Positions 25,763 to 34,023 of a stretch of DNA of 64,000 bases are shown in pieces. Where the stretch lies: positions 1-64,000 of the forward strand of contig MGQB01000001.1 in the NCBI GenBank assembly GCA_001797675.1, read 5' to 3'. Position 1 is the first letter of the stretch; each line of letters opens with the position of its first letter. The position numbers were made by a program, and so were the translations under genes. Source of the DNA: Deltaproteobacteria bacterium RBG_13_43_22. Its GTDB lineage: Bacteria > Desulfobacterota > RBG-13-43-22. The notes under the pieces were generated by a model. That model searched no databases. It was not told the origin of the DNA and was given only the letters and a program-made list of their open reading frames with translations.

Positions 25763-28030
25763 TTAACTTATGGGTTCCCCTTTTGTCAAGAAACAGCTTC
25801 CAATCAGGATGGCCGATGAAAAATTGATCAGAAAGAGAAAAAACAGGGTCCAGGCCAGGCCCCAGACAGGCAGTAAGAAAAAGGGGATAGTCATACAAGC
25901 CAAAGAGGCCCCCAATAAGTCCAGGCCGTATACGTGCCCGGCGGTTCGGCCGATTCCTTTCCCAAGAGCAAAATAGGTTCTGGAACAAAGGCAATAGACG
26001 GCCCCGCAAAGTCCACCGGAAAAAATCATAAAACCATAAAAAATGGTTTTCAGAATCCCTTCCGGTATTCCTCCCATCCATTTGCCCGTTCCCAGGAGCA
26101 TTAGGAAAAAGACAGAGAATAAAACCTGAAGGCTCCCGATGCTCAGGCGAGCAGGAGGAAGGCCCTCTTCAATATAAAACACAACCAAGGCCCCTCCGGC
26201 CATTCCCAACATAAAAAAAGCGATCAACAACCCTATTTCCAGATAGAGATAACCCATGGCGATTTGGAAAAGGAACAAGATTATCATCTCCAAGGCCATA
26301 CCGGAAAACCCGGTAATCCCGATGGCCGTTAAAACAGGAAGACCCGGCCTGAATCTTGAGAAAAGCCGGATCCAAACCAAAAAAGAGAACAACAAGATCA
26401 GGAAAATACCCATCCAAACAACCATAGGGATCGCTTTAATTTCCTGAAAGAAAGCGGCCGGCCGGGGATGTTGATGGGCCAGTTCAAAAAGGGTCTGATT
26501 AAAAAAACCTTCCGGTCTTAGGTCCTGATTGGCCTTTTCAGGAAAACCTTGGTTTAGGACGGTTTCAAAATAATTTCTCCGCCAGGGAGACAAGGTTGTT
26601 TCTAGGTGCATCGCATTTAAATATTGAAGGTTAACGGCCCTGTCTTTTAAACGGCGGATGATTACCTCCGGGAGAATTCCCGGATCGGTTTCATCCCTAA
26701 AACCCAGAAGATAGATTTCCTCGCCGGGGAATATACCCGTTGTCGGAAAAGTCTTTTGCAGGGTAGAGTAAAGGCATTTCAGCGTTTGAGATTGGCTGAT
26801 CCCTATCATGTCCGCGGTCCCGCCGAGTATTAAAGTCAATAGGCCTTTGGGCATCAAATGATTCCTGGCTATTTGAAAGAACTCCCGGCTGTAAAAGCGG
26901 TTAAGCTGGAGGGTAGCCGGACCGGGCAGGTCGAGCAGAATCAGATCATATTTTTTTAAACTTTTTCTGAGGATATGCCGGCCGTCCCCAAAAAGAAGAT
27001 GGACCTTGGGGTTTGACCAAAGGAACGGGGTTATCTCAGGCAGGAAATGACCCACCTCTTTGACCCAAAGGCGATCCATTTCCACATAATCGATCCTTTG
27101 GATCGTCGGATGTTTCAATATTTCCCTTAAGGTCCCGGACAGACCCCCTCCAATGACTAAAATGGTTTTGGGGTAGGGGTGTATCAGGAGAGGGAGATGG
27201 GTTTTCTCCTCGGCTCTTCTCGGATCAGGGGAACTGAATTGAAAAACCCCGTTCATAAAGAAATTAAGCTGCCCGGCCTTCTCTGCCAGGGCCACACTTC
27301 CCAACGGGGTTTCCCGGACCTTTTTAAGGACAAAGGGCCGCCATTGAACAGCCCGGCTCACTTGATTTAACGTCTTTCCGAAACCCAGGGCTAAGATTAA
27401 AAAAATAAGGGCTGGGATGAGGGCAATGAAAGCGTTCCTGCCCTTGATTTTCCTTTCCGGATGCACCCCCAGAATCCAAAAAGAGCAGACGGCAAGGCCT
27501 GAACCGATCCATAAGGCCAGCTCGATCCCATCGACCCAGGTAATCAAAAAAAGGCCCAAACTCCCTCCGGCAGCCGCCCCCAGGGCCTCAACCCAATAGA
27601 CAAACCGGATGGATTGCAAGGAAGAGGAAGAACGCTTGGCCAAATTCCCAAAGAAGGGGAAGAGGATTCCTGAAATGAAACAAAAAGGAAACAGGGTTAT
27701 TATGGTTATCAAGGCCCCGCCTGAAAGGGAGATCATTTCTCCCCAGGAATAACCCAGCCAGGAAGGAGTCCATCTCAAAATCCCGATAGAGCCCGGAAGC
27801 AGGATGGCCAAGCTTATTGGGAGAAAACCATAAAACTTTTTTCCCGGACCGGTACGAAAGAGCCGTCCCCCGGCCAAACTTCCCAGCCCGGTTCCCACCA
27901 GCCAGACCATCAGCATGCCGCCCAGGGCCAATTCATTGCCATGGAATAAAACCAGAAACTCCCTAAAGAAGAGGACCTGTGCCTGGAGGATCAAAAGGCC
28001 TGTGAAAAAAATGGGACCCAATAAACGCAT
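25763..28030 (-). CDS. Large membrane protein with spermidine-synthase-like domain
   Basis: 755 aa. N-terminal membrane segments (about 1-210) are followed by a soluble spermidine-synthase-like Rossmann domain (about 280-470: ILVIGGGLSGTLREIL, IDYVEMDRLWV, LLFGDGRHIL, YDLILLDLPGP), then a C-terminal block of about seven membrane helices. The nucleotide-binding part is recognisable, but the catalytic DxP of true synthases reads DLPGPAT here, so aminopropyl transfer is doubtful. Such fused membrane proteins are common and unassigned. It is likely the first gene of the gatB-mtnA stretch. Confidence 0.8.
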   Translation of the reverse strand: MRLLGPIFFTGLLILQAQVLFFREFLVLFHGNELALGGMLMVWLVGTGLGSLAGGRLFRTGPGKKFYGFLPISLAILLPGSIGILRWTPSWLGYSWGEMISLSGGALITIITLFPFCFISGILFPFFGNLAKRSSSSLQSIRFVYWVEALGAAAGGSLGLFLITWVDGIELALWIGSGLAVCSFWILGVHPERKIKGRNAFIALIPALIFLILALGFGKTLNQVSRAVQWRPFVLKKVRETPLGSVALAEKAGQLNFFMNGVFQFSSPDPRRAEEKTHLPLLIHPYPKTILVIGGGLSGTLREILKHPTIQRIDYVEMDRLWVKEVGHFLPEITPFLWSNPKVHLLFGDGRHILRKSLKKYDLILLDLPGPATLQLNRFYSREFFQIARNHLMPKGLLTLILGGTADMIGISQSQTLKCLYSTLQKTFPTTGIFPGEEIYLLGFRDETDPGILPEVIIRRLKDRAVNLQYLNAMHLETTLSPWRRNYFETVLNQGFPEKANQDLRPEGFFNQTLFELAHQHPRPAAFFQEIKAIPMVVWMGIFLILLFSFLVWIRLFSRFRPGLPVLTAIGITGFSGMALEMIILFLFQIAMGYLYLEIGLLIAFFMLGMAGGALVVFYIEEGLPPARLSIGSLQVLFSVFFLMLLGTGKWMGGIPEGILKTIFYGFMIFSGGLCGAVYCLCSRTYFALGKGIGRTAGHVYGLDLLGASLACMTIPFFLLPVWGLAWTLFFLFLINFSSAILIGSCFLTKGEPIS

Positions 28031-28082
28031 CTTAAAACCTCAGGCCTGTTTGGGCGGGCGTCTGGGAACATTCTATCCATTT

Positions 28083-28176
28083 AAGGATTCAAGGGGCCAA
28101 AAGGGGTCCAGGACCGCAGGGCGGAGTGAAAGGCGTGGAAATTAAAACCTTCGAACGTTCGAACCCATGAATCCTT
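28083..28176. repeat. Element C, copy 2 (94 bp)
   Basis: AAGGATTCA at the left end and TGAATCCTT at the right end are inverted repeats. The interior shares GGACCGCAGGGCGGAGTGAA with 22933-23022. It lies between divergently oriented genes. Confidence 0.8.
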
Positions 28177-28313
28177 GTACCCTAAATTTCCTATCAAGTA
28201 TAGAGAATCCTTTAATTCATAGCAAGAGCCGTTTTTATTTTCTATTTGACCTTGATGGGTCATTTAAGTATAACACATGAGGAGCAGTCTAATAAAAAAT
28301 AAGGAGGCCGACT

Positions 28314-28907
28314 ATGAACATCGTTCAAAGGGTAAAAGACATTATCGTGAAACCAACGGAAACCTGGGCTGAAATTAAAACGGAACAGGTGACTATCAAA
28401 GAGCTCTATACCTCTTACGCCGTTATACTGGCCGCTATTCCCCCCCTGGCCTCCTTTATCGGCATGTCTTTGCTGGGTTATTCCTGGTTCAGGTTTTCTT
28501 ACCGGATCTCCTTCGGATGGGGGATCAGCCATGCCGTAGTCTCCTATGTGTTATCCCTGGTAGGTCTCTATGTGGTGGCCCTGATTATCGATGCCCTGGC
28601 CCCCAGTTTCGGTTCTCAAAAAAATCAGATTAATGCCATGAAGGTGGCTGTTTTTTCCTGGACCCCTTCCTGGATAGCCGGCATCCTGATGATCATCCCG
28701 GTCCTATCGCCCATTGCCATGCTCCTGTCTCTTTACAGCCTTTATCTTTTCTATTTGGGATTGCCTGTTTTAATGGAGACACCCAAGGACAAGGCCGTGG
28801 GGTATTGTCTCGTCACGATCGTGGTCAGCATCCTGGTTTTCATTATCATCGGCGTAATTTCCAGCGCCTTATTCGGCTTTGGTGGAATGGGCCTGAGGAT
28901 GATGTAG
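28314..28907 (+). CDS. Yip1 family membrane protein
   Basis: 197 aa. The N-terminus NIVQRVKDIIVKPTETWAEI is the classic Yip1-domain opening in bacteria. Five hydrophobic stretches follow (about 35-60, 75-105, 115-135, 140-155, 165-190). Function is unknown in bacteria. AAGGAGG lies upstream of the ATG. It is a single-gene unit, with no clear partner. Confidence 0.85.
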   Translation: MNIVQRVKDIIVKPTETWAEIKTEQVTIKELYTSYAVILAAIPPLASFIGMSLLGYSWFRFSYRISFGWGISHAVVSYVLSLVGLYVVALIIDALAPSFGSQKNQINAMKVAVFSWTPSWIAGILMIIPVLSPIAMLLSLYSLYLFYLGLPVLMETPKDKAVGYCLVTIVVSILVFIIIGVISSALFGFGGMGLRMM

Positions 28908-28980
28908 CGTTCGCAATCCTCCGGAAGATTTGGCGGCCGAGGCTCGAAAATTTTTTTAACGCTTATACTCGCTTTATTTA

Positions 28981-29032
28981 CCATCAAACATGAAAATGGG
29001 TTTCGTAGAACGTTAAACGGTATTTTCGTATT
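28981..29032 (+). repeat. Dispersed intergenic repeat without palindrome insert
   Basis: The run CATCAAACATGAAAAT ... GTTTCG ... GAA ... TTAAACGGTATTT matches the reverse complement of 33165-33232. The other copy carries an extra TCCCGC-type hairpin in its middle. Confidence 0.65.
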
Positions 29033-29046
29033 TCGGAGGGGAAATT

Positions 29047-29433
29047 ATGAAAATCTTGATTGCCAGAAGGTTGGTTTTTTATTTTCTTTTCCTGACGGTT
29101 TTTGTTGCCGCCCAAACCGGCTGGGCCGACAAATCGGCGGTTACCATTTCAGCCCCGGAGACGGCGGCGAAGGGTTCGGAAGTTTCGGTCAAACTGACCA
29201 TAACTCATAGCGCTAACAGTTATTTTCATTATACCAACTGGGTAACGCTTAAAGTCAACGGGAAAGAATTTTCCCGCTGGGATTTTACACGGGACAAACG
29301 GCCGGAGGAGGCTGTTTTTAGTCGAGAGGTCAAGATCCCGGTCAATGAGCCGGTTGAACTGGTGGCTGAGGCCAACTGCAATATACACGGCAATAAAGGC
29401 CCGGCCAAATGGAAAATAACGGTTAAAGAATAG
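29047..29433 (+). CDS. Exported superoxide-reductase-like (desulfoferrodoxin family) protein
   Basis: 128 aa. It has an N-terminal signal peptide (about 1-27, cleaved near GWADK). The mature part resembles the superoxide reductase iron-centre domain: HSANSYFHYTNWV carries two candidate His ligands and ANCNIHGNKGP has the C-N-x-H-G ligand loop. Known members reduce superoxide at an Fe(His)4Cys site in anaerobes. A signal peptide is less usual, so it would act in the periplasm. It is followed after 15 bp by a small two-TM protein that may anchor or reduce it. Confidence 0.75.
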   Translation: MKILIARRLVFYFLFLTVFVAAQTGWADKSAVTISAPETAAKGSEVSVKLTITHSANSYFHYTNWVTLKVNGKEFSRWDFTRDKRPEEAVFSREVKIPVNEPVELVAEANCNIHGNKGPAKWKITVKE

Positions 29434-29448
29434 CCAGAAGGAGGCGGT

Positions 29449-29631
29449 ATGGTTATTGGAGGCATATCTTTCATATTGATCTTGGGGATCATCAATTTCC
29501 TGCTCCTTCTTTTTCAGTTGGCCACAGGTCTTCACTGGATCAAGGTACGTTTTGGAGTCCATAAGAAGACCGGAATACTGTTGTTCGTTTTTGCCGCCAT
29601 TCATGGACTATTGGGTTTATTAGCCGATTGA
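29449..29631 (+). CDS. Small two-TM protein with conserved histidines
   Basis: 60 aa, with GAAGGAGG before the ATG, 15 bp after the SOR-like gene. Two membrane helices (about 3-26 and 40-57) surround GLHWIKVRFGVHKKTG. His residues at about 28, 37 and 53 could hold a haem b, so a quinol-linked electron supply to the SOR-like protein is possible. I do not recognise the family by name. The good ribosome site and tight linkage make it a likely real gene. Confidence 0.65.
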   Translation: MVIGGISFILILGIINFLLLLFQLATGLHWIKVRFGVHKKTGILLFVFAAIHGLLGLLAD

Positions 29632-29646
29632 CATACGAAGTGTGAA

Positions 29647-29702
29647 TCAAGATGCACGATCCATGATGCAGGATAGAGGATGCCAGATGTAAGACACAAG
29701 AT
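29647..29702. repeat. 7-bp tandem array ending in GAT, eight units
   Basis: Eight consecutive heptamers end GAT or GAC (for example GCACGAT, CCATGAT, GCAGGAT). The unit sequence differs from other arrays but the period is again exactly 7. Confidence 0.75.
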
Positions 29703-29779
29703 AAAATCATCATAGATCCGGTGTCCGTCATTCTGTATCATGGATTCTGCATCCTGATCAGACATCAGCCTCCTGACTT

Positions 29780-30012
29780 GTGAAATTTTTCAAGTTCATT
29801 TTAAAAATACCCTCCTCCACAGCCTCTGTACCGGCCTGATTATTATCGGCTTTATCGCGGCCGTTCAGATTTTTTGACTCCTCCGGACCGTGATTCATAC
29901 CTGCTATGCGAAAGTGGATACCTCTGCCATAGTCAGTTTTGGGGCCGCCCTTTTCCCGGTCTACCGGGATGTAACCGGCCGCATCGAATATGGTTTGAGA
30001 GAAATTGATTAA
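29780..30012 (+). pseudogene. Probable decayed small membrane-protein gene
   Basis: From GTG 29780 the reading begins MKFFKFILK, then one frame shift leads into LLHSLCTGLIIIGFIAAVQIF, a good membrane helix. An in-frame TGA follows (29875-29877). Beyond it the same frame stays open as IVSFGAALFPVYRDVTGRI to a TAA at 30010. A frameshift plus an in-frame stop in otherwise protein-like sequence suggests a pseudogene. The family is not recognised, so this is tentative. Confidence 0.4.
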
Positions 30013-30429
30013 CCAATAGCAAAATTGATTTAAGAAAACGGAATCCCCGGCAAAGCCCTTCCGATTTTTATCTTTACAATTTGTAAAAATATTCGACAGA
30101 CGAGGGACCTGACGGGGGAATGGGTATTTTTTAATAAAAAATTATATAATATTTATAGTAGGTTATTTTAAGTGGGACCATTTCTTCCCTTGGCTCGTCA
30201 TTTGCAAGTGTATTTTTTAACCAGGAGTAAGAAGTCGGAAGATAAGAGGTAGGGGGCGAGCCCTTTGAAAAATGTTCAATCTTAGTCAAGGTCAAGGAAG
30301 GCGAAAATTTCAACCGTAGGAATATATTGAATATTTCGAGGATTGGAATTTGAGTCTGACACAGAGATTGGGCAAAAGGGGGCATTTTTCAGAGGTCTCA
30401 AGACAGGAAAGAAAAGAGGAGGAGGTATC

Positions 30430-31122
30430 ATGGCAGGCACCCAATCTCAACCGGTAAATATGTTAGCCGTATTGATAAACGATGCCGTTAAAGGCAAAAA
30501 GGTGACCCTGAGGACAAAATTCATAGGAGAGGTTCTCAGGGTACAACGAGAAGGCCGACCTACTGATGCCATCATTTTATCCGTGGAATACAGCGGTAAG
30601 GATGACGGCAAGCCGTTTAAACTCAAAAAAAATTATTTGTTTGCCGATGACTCGGTGCAACATCCCCTGGAATGTCTTCTGATTGCCAACAACCGATTGA
30701 AGATGGACTATCATAGGCTTAAAAAGGCGGGTATTCCCGTAAAAGAAGATTTTTTTACGTTTGAAAATTCCTTTAAAAATCTGCCTGAATATATTTCTAA
30801 GAAAAGAACTCCTTTAAGGCTTCAGGACTTCATCCATCTCTGCCGTGCGGGAGTGCCGGTTTCCGTTCAACTGATCCTCAAGTTCCCGGATCTCACTCTA
30901 AAACAGGATGGAATTGAAAAAAAAGGGTATGCGTGTGTGGCGGAATTTACCTTTAAAACAAAAGACGGTGGGACAAGGGTTGAAAAACTCTACGGATTCG
31001 GATCTCACGAAGATACAAAAGGCTATCAGGCAGAATTAAGGACCGTGGCCACCAAGCGTTTGGAAAGGGATTGTGAACGGTTAAGACGTGCGGGTATGAA
31101 GGTTGAAAAGTTGAGGTTTTAG
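30430..31122 (+). CDS. Hypothetical soluble protein with internal duplication
   Basis: 230 aa from ATG 30430, with AGGAGGAGG upstream; the track start 30343 is rejected. I do not recognise the family. It has two related helical motifs: NRLKMDYHRLKKAGIPVKE (about 95) and KRLERDCERLRRAGMKVEK (about 210), each preceded by a beta-rich stretch (LKKNYLFADDSVQ; VEKLYGFGSHED). This indicates an ancient tandem duplication. No signal peptide, no membrane helix, many basic residues. The strong ribosome site and codon flow make it a real gene. It is convergent with dnaX. Confidence 0.65.
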   Translation: MAGTQSQPVNMLAVLINDAVKGKKVTLRTKFIGEVLRVQREGRPTDAIILSVEYSGKDDGKPFKLKKNYLFADDSVQHPLECLLIANNRLKMDYHRLKKAGIPVKEDFFTFENSFKNLPEYISKKRTPLRLQDFIHLCRAGVPVSVQLILKFPDLTLKQDGIEKKGYACVAEFTFKTKDGGTRVEKLYGFGSHEDTKGYQAELRTVATKRLERDCERLRRAGMKVEKLRF

Positions 31123-31218
31123 GTTCGGGTTACGGCTTGATGGGCTGGCATCTCCCTCGGTTCCAGGATGCTGCAACCTCGAGAATAACGGCGGGTATGA
31201 ATATGTAAATCAAAACGT

Positions 31219-32949
31219 TTATCCATTTTCAGAGGGCCTTTTGATGTCAACCACCTCTGCTTGAAAAATATCGATCAGGTCTTTGACCTGGGGCTGTATC
31301 AGGGCTTCCTTGACGGAGAGCCTTTTTTGCCGGTCCTGGTCAAGGGCCCCGGCCCGCCGGCCTTTTGATTTTTCTTTTCCTTGGCCGATAAATAGAACTT
31401 TGAGCTTTCGTTTAAAGAAGTCCTGGCAAAGAATTTCCAATTTCTTTTTATTACCGTTGCCTTCCAGCAGTTCCATATGAAAGGCCTTGTCTTTAAAATC
31501 CCATTCCAGGGTATTCTCGTCCACAAACCTGACCTCTCCATGGGCCAAATAAGCGGCTAAGGGGAGATGATGCTGACGAATAAATTCCAGCAGATCTTCC
31601 TTGGAAAACGTTTCAGTCCCCTTCAAATCGGGAGGACCGGTGGGATTTCCCGAATCAGGTTCCGGGGCGGTTTTTTTTTCAAGAACTTTTTCGTCCGGTT
31701 TTTCTGTCCGGGGTTGACCGGAATAGTCCGGTTGGGCCTCTTTCAATGGTTGGATTTTTTTTGGAGGCGTCTCCTTAAAGACCATTGAATTTTCCCGGGA
31801 AGGCAAACCCTGTTCCTGGATCCGGTCCAGTTTTTCAAGGATGGCCTCGATGGGAATAATTTCCCGGAGCCGGGCCATCCTCAGTAAAATCATCTCCAGG
31901 GCCAGACGGGGTTGAGGGGCCCTTCGCAACTCCGTTTCGGATTGTACTAAAAAATGTAATCCATCCTGAAGGAAGTCCAAGGAAACCTCCCGGACCTTTT
32001 CTTTGATCTCAGGGATCTCTTCTAAAGGCATATCCACCAAAGGGGCTTGGTCGTGCCCCATCCTAATCAAAAGAAGGTTCCTAAAATGATCGATCAGGTC
32101 CTTTAAAAATTGTTTCAGGTCATAACCGAATTCATAGACTTCTCCAATCAGTTCCAAAAGTCTTTTGACCTGGTTTTCCAATAGGGCCCAGCCGACCTCA
32201 AATACAATCCGGCGATCAACAAAACCGAGGATTTCCTGGACCTGGACTTCGGTAATTTTTTCCGAGGAAAATGAAAGGATTTGATCCAAAATACTCAAGG
32301 AGTCCCGGACGCTCCCCTCAGACTGCCGGGCGATTAAACGTAAGGCCCCTTCTTCAACGGCAACCTTTTCGGCCTGGGCCAGGGAGTTGAGGTACCCGAC
32401 GATTGAATCCAGAGAAACCCTTCGGAAGTTAAAAGACTGGCAGCGGGAATAAATGGTCAAGGGGACCTTGTTGAGTTCGGTGGTGGCAAAGATAAACAGG
32501 GCGTGTTTGGGAGGCTCTTCCAGGGTCTTGAGCAGGGCGTTAAAGGCCTCACCGGTCAGCATGTGGACTTCATCAATAATATATATTTTATACCGCCCCT
32601 GGGCCGGTAAATATTTTATGTTTTCTCTCAACTCCCGGATATCGTCAATCCCGCGGTTGGAGGCCCCGTCGATCTCCTGTACGTCCAGACTGATCCCCTG
32701 GGTGATTTCCCGGCAGGGAGTACATTGGTTGCAGGGAACCGGGGTGGGCCCCTCCTGGCAATTCAGAGCCTTGGCCAGTATCCGGGCCACCGTGGTCTTG
32801 CCCACTCCCCGCGGGCCGCTGAACAGGTAGGCATGGGCCACCCGCCCGGACTTAATGGCGTTTTGCAGGGTCCGGGTTACATGGTCCTGGCCCAGGACTT
32901 CTTCAAAAACCTGGGGCCGGCATTTGCGGGCTAAGACGAGATAGGACAT
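31219..32949 (-). CDS. dnaX: DNA polymerase III subunit gamma/tau
   Basis: 576 aa. It is the clamp-loader ATPase and the tau scaffold of the replisome. The start YLVLARKCRPQVFEEVLGQD is typical. The Walker A is GPRGVGKTTVAR (about 45), the zinc cysteines are in CQEGPTPVPCNQCTPC (about 64-79), and the Walker B is IYIIDEVHML followed by the SRC arginine-finger segment YSRCQSFNFRR. A proline- and lysine-rich linker precedes the C-terminal tau-like region. The usual followers ybaB/ebfC and recR are absent downstream; an unrelated convergent gene lies there instead. Confidence 0.96.
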   Translation of the reverse strand: MSYLVLARKCRPQVFEEVLGQDHVTRTLQNAIKSGRVAHAYLFSGPRGVGKTTVARILAKALNCQEGPTPVPCNQCTPCREITQGISLDVQEIDGASNRGIDDIRELRENIKYLPAQGRYKIYIIDEVHMLTGEAFNALLKTLEEPPKHALFIFATTELNKVPLTIYSRCQSFNFRRVSLDSIVGYLNSLAQAEKVAVEEGALRLIARQSEGSVRDSLSILDQILSFSSEKITEVQVQEILGFVDRRIVFEVGWALLENQVKRLLELIGEVYEFGYDLKQFLKDLIDHFRNLLLIRMGHDQAPLVDMPLEEIPEIKEKVREVSLDFLQDGLHFLVQSETELRRAPQPRLALEMILLRMARLREIIPIEAILEKLDRIQEQGLPSRENSMVFKETPPKKIQPLKEAQPDYSGQPRTEKPDEKVLEKKTAPEPDSGNPTGPPDLKGTETFSKEDLLEFIRQHHLPLAAYLAHGEVRFVDENTLEWDFKDKAFHMELLEGNGNKKKLEILCQDFFKRKLKVLFIGQGKEKSKGRRAGALDQDRQKRLSVKEALIQPQVKDLIDIFQAEVVDIKRPSENG

Positions 32950-32964
32950 AAAAAAACCAGGGTT

Positions 32965-33056
32965 AAGGCGAAAGGTTTAAGGTGTAAGGTGCAATGATTA
33001 CGTTAAAGAACAAACAACTCCATTCCGCAATCCGAAATCCAAAATCCGAAATTGAA
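32965..33056. repeat. Two 7-bp tandem arrays upstream of dnaX
   Basis: AAGGCGA, AAGGTTT, AAGGTGT and AAGGTGC lie in phase at 32965-32992. AATCCGA, AATCCAA, AATCCGA and AATTGAA are at 33029-33056. They are both between dnaX and the tRNA-Ser gene. Confidence 0.7.
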
Positions 33057-33064
33057 ATAGAAGA

Positions 33065-33158
33065 TGGCGGAGAGAGAGGGATTCGAACCCTCGGTACACC
33101 TTTTGGGCGTACACACGATTTCCAGTCGTGCCCCTTCAGCCAGCTCGGGCATCTCTCC
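33065..33158 (-). tRNA. tRNA-Ser (anticodon GGA)
   Basis: The minus strand folds as a class II tRNA. The acceptor starts GGAGAGA and pairs with the 3' end, the anticodon stem-loop is ACGA-CTGGAAA-TCGT giving anticodon GGA, there is a long variable arm, and GGTTCGAATCC is the T-loop. The 3' CCA is encoded. It reads UCC/UCU serine codons. Confidence 0.95.
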
Positions 33159-33164
33159 GTTTAG

Positions 33165-33232
33165 TATGGAAATACCGTTCGTCGTTAAGTCCCGCAAAGC
33201 GGGATTCGTCGAAACTTATTTTCATGTTTGAT
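33165..33232 (-). repeat. Dispersed intergenic repeat with palindrome insert
   Basis: On the minus strand it matches 28981-29032 but carries an extra TCCCGCTTTGCGGGA hairpin (33190-33204) between GTTTCGACGAA and the TTAACG / CGGTATTT part. This looks like a filled site relative to the other copy. Confidence 0.6.
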
Positions 33233-33353
33233 GACCCTCAAGGATATGAGGGTTTAATTTGCAATAACGGTAATGGTTTTTAGCATTCTTCCCGGTCGTT
33301 AGTCAAGATTTATTATCCGGAAGAATGGTCAATCCATTAAGGATGTCGGCTTT

Positions 33354-33989
33354 TTAAATCCATTGCAGAAAGGCCCCGAAGATGAGCAATGCCGCCAGAT
33401 CAACGCCCAGGATAGTCCCTACGGTCAAAACCTTTTTCCGAACCGAATCCATATCGTGGACCCAAAAAGAGACCAGAAAAAAGGGTAAATAACCAATCAG
33501 GAAAATCAGCCAAGGGGCTTTGGCACCCCACCAGGCATAATCCCAGGTCAGGGCCCCTACACGATTGAGCAGAACTTCCACAAAGACGCAAAAGACTGAA
33601 TTGATCACAGCCAGCAGGAGCCGGTTGGGGATACCCATGATCCGCAGTTTTTTGTCCGCAGGCAGCAATTTTCCGAAGCTGATCCCGGCCACGGCGAACA
33701 TAAAGCATATTTCAATGTTAAGCCCGATCAGGATTAAATAAGCCGTCTTCCCCGGGGCACCCCAAACCGGGGCATAAGCATTGAAGTGAAAGATCAGCCC
33801 ATTCCAGATCTCGTTGAACCAGTCCATTCCCCAGAAGGCCAGTCCGGCGAAGAGGAGATTCCAATTTTTTCGCTCGATCTCGACGGCATAGACATAGACC
33901 ACCAGGGCAAAGAGGGTGATCACATACCATTGAAACAAATTGCCGTCCCGCAAAATCTTCGATGCTTCCAAGGCTGCAGCAGTAGTCAT
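33354..33989 (-). CDS. Hypothetical membrane protein
   Basis: 211 aa with about six membrane helices (starts QWYVITLFALVVYVYAVEI and ends LTVGTILGVDLAALLIFGAFL). Between them are WGMDWFNEIWNGLIFHF and LTWDYAWWG, rich in aromatic and acidic residues in or near the membrane. I do not recognise the family. It lies in the block between the two tRNA-Ser genes, 34 bp after the DUF116 gene and in the same direction. Confidence 0.65.
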   Translation of the reverse strand: MTTAAALEASKILRDGNLFQWYVITLFALVVYVYAVEIERKNWNLLFAGLAFWGMDWFNEIWNGLIFHFNAYAPVWGAPGKTAYLILIGLNIEICFMFAVAGISFGKLLPADKKLRIMGIPNRLLLAVINSVFCVFVEVLLNRVGALTWDYAWWGAKAPWLIFLIGYLPFFLVSFWVHDMDSVRKKVLTVGTILGVDLAALLIFGAFLQWI

Positions 33990-34023
33990 AGTCCCTCCTA
34001 TTTCTATATGATCTTTGTACAGG

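Larger units (their letters stand above)
29632..30429. other. Long intergenic region with repeats and gene remnant
   Basis: It holds an eight-unit 7-bp tandem array (29647-29702), a probable decayed small membrane-protein gene (29780-30012), an AT-rich stretch near 30120-30170, and the leader of the 30430 gene. I see no intact gene. Confidence 0.6.

Noticed and set aside
25763-28030. True spermidine synthase
   Set aside because: The Rossmann domain is recognisable but the usual catalytic DxP environment is altered and the protein has many membrane helices.
29875-29877. Second selenocysteine codon in the small membrane-protein remnant
   Set aside because: There is no conserved Cys context, a frameshift is also needed, and no clear hairpin follows, so a pseudogene is simpler.
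33003-33197. 64-aa minus-strand ORF
   Set aside because: It reads through the tRNA-Ser(GGA) gene and a heptamer array.
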